From Planctellipticum sp942493135 (GTDB lineage: Bacteria; Planctomycetota; Planctomycetia; Planctomycetales; Planctomycetaceae): a stretch of 64,000 nucleotides of DNA. Both the position numbers and the translations under genes were made by a program. Positions within the stretch are counted from its first letter, which is position 1. Every line of letters begins with the position of its first letter. The notes under the pieces are model-generated. The model ran no database searches, had not been told where the DNA came from, and saw only the letters and a program-made list of their open reading frames with translations. Shown here one piece after another: positions 28,708 through 38,783 of this stretch. The DNA is taken from the NCBI GenBank assembly GCA_942493135.1, contig OW818684.1, positions 1,984,001 to 2,048,000 on the forward strand, given 5' to 3'.

Positions 28708-28738
28708 CCGGGGCATCGCGAAGACGCTCCTGCCCCGG
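28708..28738. terminator. Hairpin after the repeat protein gene, possible terminator
   Basis: CCGGGGCA (28708-28715) pairs with TGCCCCGG (28731-28738), a perfect 8-bp stem with a 15-base loop, 80 bases after the stop. There is no T tract. Confidence 0.35.
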
Positions 28739-28762
28739 CCACGCGTCTCTCGCTGGTGATAA

Positions 28763-28781
28763 AACGGACGTCACGTCCGTT
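28763..28781. promoter_or_regulatory. Perfect 9-bp dyad directly before the STAS-GlgX ribosome site
   Basis: AACGGACGT and ACGTCCGTT flank a single C. The dyad ends one base before the GAGGAG ribosome site (28783-28788) and 14 bases before the GTG start. It may be an operator or an mRNA hairpin controlling translation. Confidence 0.5.
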
Positions 28782-28795
28782 GAGGAGAGTCTGGA

Positions 28796-31228
<2,433 letters not shown>

Positions 31229-31242
31229 CCGACGCACTTCGC

Positions 31243-32145
31243 TTAATACGCGGGAACCTGTCCCCCGTCTTTCGGGTCGCCGAGCATCCGGGCGACGTCC
31301 GGGGCCGTCGATTTGGCGATGGATCGCACGGAACCGTCGGCCATCAGCATCAGCACAACTCCCGCGTGGGGTGAACCGAATGCATTGGGACCGCCGTCGA
31401 AGCCCGCCGCCGCGTCGCGGAGATTAGACGGATCGGCCCAGGGTTTGAAGCCGCCGTCGACGGTCCCCGCCAGGATGGTGCTGGACGAACCGTCGGTGAT
31501 GTCTCGAAGGCTCATTCCCCCGGCCGGAGTGACGAGCGCCGCGTTGCCGGCGAAATGAGCGACCGCATAGCCGCGTGCATCGGGCTGAGGTTGCGGCAGC
31601 GAAGGATTGAGGTAGACCGGCAGCAAGATCCGGAAGCCTGGCTGCACCGGGTTCGCGTTCCAGGACTTGGAGAGGTCCAGCGACTGGTAGAGTGCGGACT
31701 GGTCGACATACGGCAGAATGTCGGTCATCCAGGCCTGCGGCGGCTGACCGGGCGGCAGGTTATCGCCTCCGCGCGGCGGGAACTGTCGGAAGGCATCGTG
31801 GAAATTGTGCTCGGCCAGCCCGATCTGCTTGAGGTTGTTCTTCACCTGCGTTCGGCGGGCCGCTTCACGGGCCTGCTGGACCGCGGGCAGGAGCAGCGCG
31901 ATCATAATCGGGCAGCAGAGGAGCGGCACGCAGCCGAGCACAATCAAGACGATGGCCCAAGCGGGAACGCCCGACGAGCTGTTGCGCTCCGTCGATTTCG
32001 TCGACCTCCGACGCGGAGGAGCGTCTTCGTAGTCCTCGATGTCATCGTCGTTACGCGACCGGGACTTGCCGAGCCGCGTTTCGCAGTGCGGGCAGACTCG
32101 GGCATTGGCGGGAACTTGCTCCGCGCAGACGGGGCATTGCGGCAT
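31243..32145 (-). CDS. DUF1559 protein with N-terminal zinc ribbon instead of prepilin leader
   Basis: The 300-residue protein begins MPQCPVCAEQVPANARVCPH, a CxxC...CxxC zinc ribbon, followed by an acidic-basic linker, a membrane helix (GVPAWAIVLIVLGCVPLLCC) and then the DUF1559 motif AVQQAREAARRTQVKNNLKQ. The usual GFTLIELLVV prepilin signature is absent, so it is unlikely to be processed like a pilin; the ribbon should face the cytoplasm and the DUF1559 body the outside. The ATG at 32143-32145 is preceded by AGGATG; an ATG at 32154 is possible. It is convergent with the STAS-GlgX gene (14 bases apart). Confidence 0.87.
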   Translation of the reverse strand: MPQCPVCAEQVPANARVCPHCETRLGKSRSRNDDDIEDYEDAPPRRRSTKSTERNSSSGVPAWAIVLIVLGCVPLLCCPIMIALLLPAVQQAREAARRTQVKNNLKQIGLAEHNFHDAFRQFPPRGGDNLPPGQPPQAWMTDILPYVDQSALYQSLDLSKSWNANPVQPGFRILLPVYLNPSLPQPQPDARGYAVAHFAGNAALVTPAGGMSLRDITDGSSSTILAGTVDGGFKPWADPSNLRDAAAGFDGGPNAFGSPHAGVVLMLMADGSVRSIAKSTAPDVARMLGDPKDGGQVPAY

Positions 32146-32238
32146 GAGCGACATCCTGAGAGCGTGGAATCACGTCTGACCAAGGGACGTTCACCATACG
32201 CCCGGCGCAATGCCCTCGCAACCACCTGTCGCGGAAGT

Positions 32239-33591
32239 TCAGAGCAGTTCGCTGGCCAGTTCCGCCAGGGCCGAACGCTCCCCCTTCTCCAGCGAAATAT
32301 GGGCGTAGATCGGCTGGCCGACCATCCGGCTGATGATGTAACTCAAACCATTCGAGCGGGAGTCGAGATACGGATGATCGATCTGGCGGATGTCGCCCGT
32401 GAAGACGATCTTGGTCCCCTCGCCGGCCCGCGTGATGATCGTCTTCACTTCGTGAGGCGTGAGGTTTTGAGCTTCGTCGACGATGAAGAACACCCGCTGC
32501 AGGCTCCGGCCGCGGATGTAGGCCAGGGGGGTGATCTCAAGTTTGTGGTTATCGAGCATGTCCTGGATCCGCTGCGACGCCTCGCTGTCGCCGAGCTGGT
32601 GGCGGATCACTGTCAGATTGTCGAACAGCGGTTGCATGTAGGGATCGAGCTTCGCTTCGATGTTCCCCGGCAGGAAACCGAGGTCGCGGTTGCTGAGTGG
32701 GACGACCGGACGGGCCAGCAGGATCTGGCGGTAGCGCTGCCGGCAGTCGAGGGCCGCCGCGAGGGCCAGCAGCGTCTTGCCGGAGCCGGGTTTTCCGGTC
32801 ATCGAAACCAGCTTGATGTCGTCGTCGGTCAGCGCCCGCAGCGCGAAGGCCTGCTCGGAATTGCGCGGCATGATCCCGTAGGTCGGCGTCTTTTCAACGC
32901 GATGCAGCGTCTGATCCGCCGCCTTGTAGGTGGCCAGGACCGACTTGGACCCGTTGCGGAGGATGAAGTTTTCGTTGGCGACCGGTTCGGTCACCTGCGG
33001 CACCTGGCTGAGCGGGACGCGACCGCTCATGCCGGCATAGAACGCGTCGACCAGTTCGGACGGCATGTCGGTGATCAGCCGACGACCCGTATAGAGTTTC
33101 TGGACGCTCTCGACTTTATCCGTGCTGTAATCCTGGGCGGGCAGGCCGAGGGCCTTGGCCTTCATCCGCAGGTTCGTGTCCTTGGTGACGAGAATCGTCG
33201 GCCGGGACGTCTCATTCCGCTGGAGCGTGAGGGCCGTGTTGAGAATGCGGTGGTCGGGCGAGTCCGACAGAAAGGCTTCGCGCAACTGGTTGCTGAATTC
33301 GCCGCCGAGCACCACGCGAATGGAACCGAGTCCGGGGCCGAGCGGCACTCCCTCGGGCGAGACCAGGTCGCCTGTGAGTTCGTCGAGCTGGCGGACGAAG
33401 GACCGCGCCTGGAAGTTGATGTCGTCGTTGCCCTTTTTGAATTTGTCGATTTCTTCCAGAACGGTGATGGGAATGACGACGTCGTTGTCTTCGAAGTTCC
33501 GGTAGCAGCCAGAATCGTGCAGGATGACGTTGGTGTCGAGCACGAACAGTTTGGTCTGAGCGGCCGGGACTTCGGGCATCGGCGCCTCCAT
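32239..33591 (-). CDS. PIN-PhoH fusion protein (PhoH2-type RNase/ATPase)
   Basis: The 450-residue protein joins an N-terminal PIN nuclease domain (KLFVLDTNVILHDSG, then PITVLEEIDKFKKG, and VTKDTNLRMKAKAL) to a PhoH ATPase domain with Walker A MTGKPGSGKTLLALA, Walker B VFFIVDEAQNLT and FTGDIRQIDHPYLD. PhoH2 proteins unwind and cleave RNA. It is the usual chromosomal form and may be part of RNA turnover. It lies 93 bases from the DUF1559 gene on the same strand. The ATG at 33591 is taken; an ATG four codons later is an alternative. Confidence 0.91.
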   Translation of the reverse strand: MEAPMPEVPAAQTKLFVLDTNVILHDSGCYRNFEDNDVVIPITVLEEIDKFKKGNDDINFQARSFVRQLDELTGDLVSPEGVPLGPGLGSIRVVLGGEFSNQLREAFLSDSPDHRILNTALTLQRNETSRPTILVTKDTNLRMKAKALGLPAQDYSTDKVESVQKLYTGRRLITDMPSELVDAFYAGMSGRVPLSQVPQVTEPVANENFILRNGSKSVLATYKAADQTLHRVEKTPTYGIMPRNSEQAFALRALTDDDIKLVSMTGKPGSGKTLLALAAALDCRQRYRQILLARPVVPLSNRDLGFLPGNIEAKLDPYMQPLFDNLTVIRHQLGDSEASQRIQDMLDNHKLEITPLAYIRGRSLQRVFFIVDEAQNLTPHEVKTIITRAGEGTKIVFTGDIRQIDHPYLDSRSNGLSYIISRMVGQPIYAHISLEKGERSALAELASELL

Positions 33592-33745
33592 GGCTGTGAC
33601 GCGTAACGTGATCCGTTCGTCGCGGCAGCCACCCTACCCCTGCGGGAATCGGGGCGTCAAGATCATTGGTGAAGATCGGGTGAACATCGGCGTACGGCCC
33701 CGAATCTGCCAGGCACTTCGACACTGCGGCGCAGCGGTGACTGGT

Positions 33746-34519
33746 TCACGCTGCCAACTCCTGGATTACGGAATCGCGTCGGCTCCAGAGTACTGGGATC
33801 AGTTCGTACTTTCGCAATGCCTCGACAACCGATGATGAAACTGAATGATCGGAATCGTTCATGATTGCGTACGCAACGGAGTCTGCGGGTCGAGCGTCCT
33901 TCGTGTCCAACCAGGCAAACGCAAGCTGCTTGGCGCTGCTATCGTTCGGCCTTGCCAGCGTCTGGATGACACGCTCCGGGCGTAATCGCGACTTAGGGAC
34001 GACAAACTCAAAACGGTAGTCGAAGCCACTCTTTCCGGTGAACGTCACCTTTGGGGTGAAGCGAATATCGCTGCTCTCAAGCCACTGGGTGACGTCTTCA
34101 ACGAAGAGTGTCGACGACGCTGGCGAGGCCAGGTAGAACATGTCGTTGACTGCGAGCATGGCTTGGACGAGATTGTGCTTTCTCTGAGAAAAGTTGTCGG
34201 ATGAGGCGACCGTCTCAAGGCGATGGTTGTCAACGAGCTGGATTCCAAAGCCATTCAGAGTCGTTCTCAGGAGGCTCAGTCGCTTCTCAGACCCAAGTTT
34301 GCACCCTGATTGTTCGAGATCATCAATCACGTAACCGTCATCCGACAGCAGGTATCCGCCATTCTGGCTGCGGGCATATATTTGCAGATAGTCGTTGTGC
34401 CGATCCAGGAACGGGGTGGTAATCTCGACCCATTGGCATTGGGGGATTTCTCGCAACACCGTCTTGGCCCGCAGCCAGTTCGTGTACTGGTCCAGAAGTC
34501 CGCGGATATTGTCAATCAC
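33746..34519 (-). CDS. DUF1828/DUF1829 protein, second gene of a coupled pair
   Basis: The 257-residue protein resembles the DUF1828 (N-terminal, about 1-115; contains VEITTPFLDRHNDYLQIYAR and YLLSDDGYVIDDLEQSG) plus DUF1829 (C-terminal, about 150-257) architecture as I remember it. The function of the family is unknown; members occur in accessory loci beside a small partner. The GTG start at 34517-34519 overlaps the TGA of the upstream gene as GTGA, so the two are translationally coupled. An upstream start is not supported. Base composition is lower in GC than in the housekeeping genes nearby, suggesting acquisition. Confidence 0.78.
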   Translation of the reverse strand: MIDNIRGLLDQYTNWLRAKTVLREIPQCQWVEITTPFLDRHNDYLQIYARSQNGGYLLSDDGYVIDDLEQSGCKLGSEKRLSLLRTTLNGFGIQLVDNHRLETVASSDNFSQRKHNLVQAMLAVNDMFYLASPASSTLFVEDVTQWLESSDIRFTPKVTFTGKSGFDYRFEFVVPKSRLRPERVIQTLARPNDSSAKQLAFAWLDTKDARPADSVAYAIMNDSDHSVSSSVVEALRKYELIPVLWSRRDSVIQELAA

Positions 34520-34965
34520 GTGAAGAGACCTCGCCGGAAGTTTGGTTTGCGAGTCACTCTGCAGAATTCCATGAACTCGAACAGTGTCTTCCACGTATCA
34601 TCGCTGTCTGTGAAGTCGCCGGCGGGCAACGGAATCGCCCATTTCGTTCCGTAACCTTCCCGGTTGATGTGCAGGTGCGGGCACGGCATTTCCTCGCCGT
34701 CCGGGTTGCAGTGGGGTGGACCGCCAATGTCAAGGCGAGCGAGTACGACGATTTTCCGGGCACGGTTCTGCAGTGTCTGCTTACTCAGCTCAATTCTGCC
34801 TCGCGAGATATCAAGAAAGAATTGCTCTCGCTTGTCCTCCGATTCGAGAGGGATACTCAACCTGCCTCCAAGATCCGGAAGCTCATGTTCAGTGTCGTTG
34901 ACGCGGTATTTCTCTAGGCGAAGCAGCCCATCCGCCTCGGACTGCGACAACTCGGGATCTGACAT
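34516..34965 (-). CDS. DUF6978-like protein, first gene of the coupled pair
   Basis: The 149-residue product begins MSDPELSQSEADGLLRLEKY and contains LPDLGGRLSIPLESED, FFLDISRGRIELSK, a core LARLDIGGPPHCNPDGEEMP followed by CPHLHINREGYGTKWAIPL. I recall such proteins as the partner of DUF1828 proteins, annotated DUF6978, but the number is from memory. Cys, His and Asp residues in PPHCNPDGEEMPCPHLH could bind metal. The frame is open to 35340, but the ATG at 34965 gives the family N-terminus. It overlaps the DUF1828 gene by 4 bases and is divergent from rplY. Confidence 0.75.
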   Translation of the reverse strand: MSDPELSQSEADGLLRLEKYRVNDTEHELPDLGGRLSIPLESEDKREQFFLDISRGRIELSKQTLQNRARKIVVLARLDIGGPPHCNPDGEEMPCPHLHINREGYGTKWAIPLPAGDFTDSDDTWKTLFEFMEFCRVTRKPNFRRGLFT

Positions 34966-35323
34966 CGAGTATCGGCTCCCTGCCCTGGCTGCTGTTGCCG
35001 ACTGACGAAAAGAGTGGACACTAAAGTATACGCAGCTCGCACATCCGGACGCCACCGGCCACTTTGCAGTCCCCCCGCTTTCTTGCAGTCCGCCCGGCCC
35101 TGCGATAGACTCTCCCGTTCCGGTTTTGGCAGGCTGGCGGGAGCGCCGGACGGTGTTTTCGCCTGCGAACAGCCTAAGGCCTGCCAGACCAACGAGTTGC
35201 AACAACGGAAATCCACCGGATTTCGCCAATTGCAGCACGCTTCTGAGAGCAACCGCGGTCCGGCGTCTCTCGAGCGGACGGCGTCTAGAAATTTTTGAGT
35301 CGAGTGGAAAGGCATCGAGCGCC
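34966..35323. other. Divergent intergenic region between the DUF6978-like gene and rplY
   Basis: This 358-base region must hold promoters in both directions. I see no clear -35/-10 pair and no prs gene, which often precedes rplY in bacteria. Confidence 0.45.
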
Positions 35324-35974
35324 ATGGCGAGAGAAGCCAAGCTGGTCGTGCAGAAGCGGTCTCAGTTGGGGTCGGCAGCCTGTCGACGGCTGCGGAGTCA
35401 AGGGCTGGTCCCCGGGAATGTCTACGGCCATGACGCCGCCCCGGAACCGATCAGCGTCGAGAACCGCGTGCTGCGGCCGTTGATTTTCGACGGGATGAAG
35501 GTCGTCGACGTGGAGCTGGATGGCCGCCACGACAAGGCGATTGTCCGCGAGATCCAGTGGGATGCGTTCGGCATCGACATTACGCACATCGACCTGTTCC
35601 GCGTCGATCCGAACGAACGCGTCCAGATCGAAGTGCCGATCGAGCTGAAGGGGACGGCTCCGGGCGTCCTGTCGGGCGGCATGCTCGAACAGCCGCTGCA
35701 CAAGCTGTCGATCGACTGCCTGGCCTACCTGATTCCCGACAGCATTCTGGTTAAGATCGGCAATCTGCAGCTCGGCCAGACGGTTCACGTCAGCGATCTG
35801 GAAATTCCCGAAGGGATTCACGTTCGCGTGCCTGCGGACACCGTCGTCGTGCACGTGATTCAGGTGCAGGTGAAAGAAGATGCTGCCGACGGGATGGGTG
35901 TTGCCGAGCCGGAAGTGGTCGGCAAGAAGGCCGGCGATGCCGGCGATACGAAGGAAGCTCCGAAGAAGAAGTAG
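35324..35974 (+). CDS. rplY: 50S ribosomal protein L25/general stress protein Ctc
   Basis: The 216-residue protein is the long CTC form of L25: an N-terminal 5S rRNA-binding domain (KRSQLGSAACRRLRSQGLVP, VYGHDAAPEPISV) and a C-terminal beta domain (VQIEVPIELKGTAPGV, LEIPEGIHVRVPAD), ending in a Lys-rich tail (EAPKKK). It binds 5S rRNA in the large subunit. The ATG at 35324 is preceded by AAAGG about 12 bases upstream. It opens the block rplY-pth-rpsF-ssb-rplI-dnaB; pth follows after 81 bases. Confidence 0.93.
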   Translation: MAREAKLVVQKRSQLGSAACRRLRSQGLVPGNVYGHDAAPEPISVENRVLRPLIFDGMKVVDVELDGRHDKAIVREIQWDAFGIDITHIDLFRVDPNERVQIEVPIELKGTAPGVLSGGMLEQPLHKLSIDCLAYLIPDSILVKIGNLQLGQTVHVSDLEIPEGIHVRVPADTVVVHVIQVQVKEDAADGMGVAEPEVVGKKAGDAGDTKEAPKKK

Positions 35975-36055
35975 TACGCCGGTGGGCGTGTCCGCGGCGG
36001 TTTGACCGGCGCGGTGATCTTTGGAGGGTGACTGGTCTGCGGGGCTCTGCTCAAC

Positions 36056-36655
36056 ATGAAGATTGTGGTTGGGCTGGGAAATCCGGGACAGAAATACGCG
36101 GGAACACGACACAACATCGGTTTCGAGGTTCTGGCCGAGCTGGCCCGACGGTGGCAGGGAGGCCGTGCCAAGACACGGTTTGATGCCGAACTAATCGAAG
36201 TCGTGTGCCGTGAGGCGAAACTGCTGCTTGTCGCGCCGCAGACGTTCATGAACTTGAGCGGGCGCAGCGTGCAGCCGATTGTGAAGTTTTACCATACGGC
36301 GCCGTCAGACGTGCTGGTGGTGTGCGATGATCTGAACCTGCCGTCGGGACAGCTTCGGCTGCGGGCGTCGGGAACAGCGGGCGGACAGAAGGGTCTGGCG
36401 GATATTCTGAAAGCGCTGGGAACCGACGCGGTTTCGCGGTTGAGATTTGGAATCGGACGTCCGCCCGGTCAGATGGACCCGGCCGACTATGTGTTGAGTC
36501 AGTTTCGCCGGGACGAGCAGGAGTCGATCGACGTTTCGCTGCAGCAGGCCGCCGACGCAGTGGAAGTCTGGGCAAACGACGGAATGACAACCGCGATGAA
36601 CCGGTTTAATCCGCCGGCCGATTCGGGTTCGAAGTCGTCCGGGAAGAGCGAATAG
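36056..36655 (+). CDS. pth: Peptidyl-tRNA hydrolase
   Basis: The 199-residue enzyme recycles peptidyl-tRNA released from stalled ribosomes. It begins MKIVVGLGNPGQKYAGTRHN, with the catalytic Asn and His in GLGNPG and GTRHNIGFE, then the PQTFMNLSGR substrate motif and VVCDDLNLPSGQ with the catalytic Asp. The last 30 residues are a polar Ser/Lys-rich tail. It lies between rplY and rpsF, the usual bacterial arrangement. Confidence 0.95.
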   Translation: MKIVVGLGNPGQKYAGTRHNIGFEVLAELARRWQGGRAKTRFDAELIEVVCREAKLLLVAPQTFMNLSGRSVQPIVKFYHTAPSDVLVVCDDLNLPSGQLRLRASGTAGGQKGLADILKALGTDAVSRLRFGIGRPPGQMDPADYVLSQFRRDEQESIDVSLQQAADAVEVWANDGMTTAMNRFNPPADSGSKSSGKSE

Positions 36656-36855
36656 TTCGGTATCGGGGCAGGTGAGACAGCAGAGCGACGTCGGGGACCG
36701 GCGGCCGCGCGAGAATCAGTGAACAATCCGCCGGAGAGTCGATCGAACGACGGTCGGCGAAGTGCGGCGTTGCAATTGACGTAGAATCGGTTACAACAGG
36801 CGAAATCTACCGGTCGGAACCAGGCCGGCGGACTGGGATTGCGGAGGAATTGATT

Positions 36856-37317
36856 TTGACCGAGTACATGTACGAGGGAATGTTCGTTCTGGACAGCAAC
36901 CGCTTCGCGTCGGACCCCGACGGCGTGCAGCAGGGTTTGCAGAGTCTGCTCGAACGTTGTGGTGCGACGATCGTGGCGTCCCGTCCGTGGCAGGACGGCA
37001 AGCTGTGCTATCCGATCAAGGGGCAGCGGAAGGGGTTGTATTACCTCACCTGCTTCAAGATGGACGGCGGCCAGATGGGCGAGCTCGACCGGCTGGGCAA
37101 GCTGAACGAGTCGATTTTGCGGCATCTGGTGATCCGTCACCCCCCGGTGATCTTCGACGCGATGGTCGAGGCCCTGACTCAGAACGACGGCACGATTCAC
37201 AGTCCCGAGCAGAAGGAGCGCGACGGCGGTCCTGAAGGGGAACGCCCGGAGCGTGGCGATCGCGACCGGGGTGATCGTGGCGACCGAGGCGATCGCGGTG
37301 ACCGGGGCGATCGATAA
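36856..37317 (+). CDS. rpsF: 30S ribosomal protein S6 with an Arg-Gly-Asp repeat tail
   Basis: The 153-residue product has the S6 ferredoxin-like domain (TEYMYEGMFVLDSNRFASD, IVASRPWQDGKLCYPIKGQR, YYLTCFKMDGGQ) up to about residue 110, which binds 16S rRNA with S18. The last 25 residues are RGD or RGDR repeats. The start is a TTG at 36856: GGAGG (36843-36847) lies 8 bases before it, whereas TTG 36850 would be too close; the first ATG is at 36868. It is followed by ssb after 73 bases. Confidence 0.93.
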   Translation: MTEYMYEGMFVLDSNRFASDPDGVQQGLQSLLERCGATIVASRPWQDGKLCYPIKGQRKGLYYLTCFKMDGGQMGELDRLGKLNESILRHLVIRHPPVIFDAMVEALTQNDGTIHSPEQKERDGGPEGERPERGDRDRGDRGDRGDRGDRGDR

Positions 37318-37390
37318 CCCTGGCGGTAGTTAGTCAGCCGGGCCAGCGGGTTCGGCTGTGGTGTGAATCGCAGCAACGGGAGCACACCTC

Positions 37391-37909
37391 ATGGCCAGCT
37401 TCAACAAAGTGATCCTTGTCGGCAATCTGACTCGCGATCCGCAGGTGCGTTACACGCCTGGCGGGACTGCGGTGGCGGAAATTGGGATGGCTGTCAGTCG
37501 GCAGTGGTTCGATAAGCAGACCAACTCCCGCCGGGAAGAGACGACGTTTGTCGATGTGACGCTGTGGGGTCGGCAGGCCGAGGTGGCTGGGGAATACCTC
37601 GCCAAGGGTCGGCCGGTGCTGATCGAAGGTCGGCTCCAGCTCGACACGTGGGACGATAAAGAGACCGGTCAGAAGCGCAGCAAGCTGCGGGTGATCGGGG
37701 AATCGATGCAGATGCTCGGCAGCCGCAGCGACGGTGGTGGCGGGCAAGGTGGCGGCGGAGGAGGACAGGGGGGCGGGCAGCGTCGGGACGCAGGGCGTTC
37801 GGCGGGGCCGCAGCAGCAGCCTCAGGATGGGGGGGGCGAGTCGTTTTCCGACAGCACGTCCGATTACGGGTACGGCGGGGGTCCGCCGGATGACGAAGTT
37901 CCGTTTTAG
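37391..37909 (+). CDS. ssb: Single-stranded DNA-binding protein
   Basis: The 172-residue protein has an OB fold (FNKVILVGNLTRDPQVRYTP, TFVDVTLWGRQAEVAGEYL, GRPVLIEGRLQLDTW), a Gly/Gln-rich linker (about 115-150) and the acidic tip DDEVPF that recruits DNA repair and replication proteins. It protects single-stranded DNA at forks. It lies between rpsF and rplI. Confidence 0.95.
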   Translation: MASFNKVILVGNLTRDPQVRYTPGGTAVAEIGMAVSRQWFDKQTNSRREETTFVDVTLWGRQAEVAGEYLAKGRPVLIEGRLQLDTWDDKETGQKRSKLRVIGESMQMLGSRSDGGGGQGGGGGGQGGGQRRDAGRSAGPQQQPQDGGGESFSDSTSDYGYGGGPPDDEVPF

Positions 37910-38026
37910 GTTGAGGGGCGAGAATCCGGAGTCGAGTGCCAGAACGGAATCTATCTCCGCTGACCGTCGCAAGCATCAAACAACAGACTACAAATAACGA
38001 ATCACCAGTCACCAAAGACAGAAATC

Positions 38027-38530
38027 ATGGCTCGCAAAAACGTCACCGCATCCGGCATGCCGCGCACTTCCCGTCAGGTGGAGCTGCTTCTGGCTGAGGA
38101 CGTCGAATTCCTCGGCAAGCAGGGGGAGATTGTCAAGGTCAAGCCCGGGCATGCCCGGAACTATCTCATTCCGCAGGGATTCGCGACTGTCGCCACCGCG
38201 ATGAACAAACGGAATGTCGAACGGCATCGCGAGCAGATCGAGGATCTGCGGAAGCAGCGGATGGCCGATATGGTCAAGCGGGCCGACGCGATCAGCAAGT
38301 ACAGCGTGACCCTCGAGGCCAACGCGAACGAAGAAGGCCACCTGTACGGTTCGATCATGGGTCCGGACATCAGCAAGGCGCTCAAGGCCGCCGGCTACGC
38401 GGTCGAAACCGATCACATCAAGCTGGACGGACCGCTGAAGGAGCTCGGGATGTACACCGTGCGGGTGCAGCTCCATCCGGAAGTGAAGACCGAAGTCAAG
38501 GTCTGGGTGGTTCCGGCTGCCAAGAAGTAG
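38027..38530 (+). CDS. rplI: 50S ribosomal protein L9
   Basis: The 167-residue protein has the L9 N-terminal RNA-binding domain (VELLLAEDVEFLGKQGEIVK, VKPGHARNYLIPQGFA), the long central helix and the C-terminal domain (YGSIMGPDISKALKAAGY, LKELGMYTVRVQLHPEV). A leader of about 16 residues rich in Thr, Ser and Arg precedes the family start. It binds 23S rRNA near the L1 stalk. No rpsR is found between ssb and rplI. A hairpin follows its stop. Confidence 0.95.
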   Translation: MARKNVTASGMPRTSRQVELLLAEDVEFLGKQGEIVKVKPGHARNYLIPQGFATVATAMNKRNVERHREQIEDLRKQRMADMVKRADAISKYSVTLEANANEEGHLYGSIMGPDISKALKAAGYAVETDHIKLDGPLKELGMYTVRVQLHPEVKTEVKVWVVPAAKK

Positions 38531-38559
38531 ATCCCGCAGGATCTCGCGAGATTTCAACG

Positions 38560-38590
38560 ATCGCCCGCGGCGTCAGTCCGCGGGCGATTT
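38560..38590 (+). terminator. Hairpin after rplI, probable terminator or attenuator before dnaB
   Basis: ATCGCCCGCGG (38560-38570) pairs with CCGCGGGCGAT (38578-38588), an 11-bp perfect stem with a 7-base loop, followed by TT and a mixed tract. It is 30 bases after the rplI stop. Confidence 0.5.
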
Positions 38591-38783
38591 GCATTGGTGG
38601 ATTGCGCTCGAAAGTTCTTGAGCGGCCGCGTCGACTTGGTAGGGTAGTTCCTCGGCGCACAGGTCGGGGGGCCGGGGCTGGAGCGTTTTCGCAAAGCCCT
38701 GGTCCTCGACGCGCCGGGGCCGCAGTATCTGTCGCTTCTTCGGGGCACGCATGGATCGGAAGACATTCGCCAAAGGACGGGGC

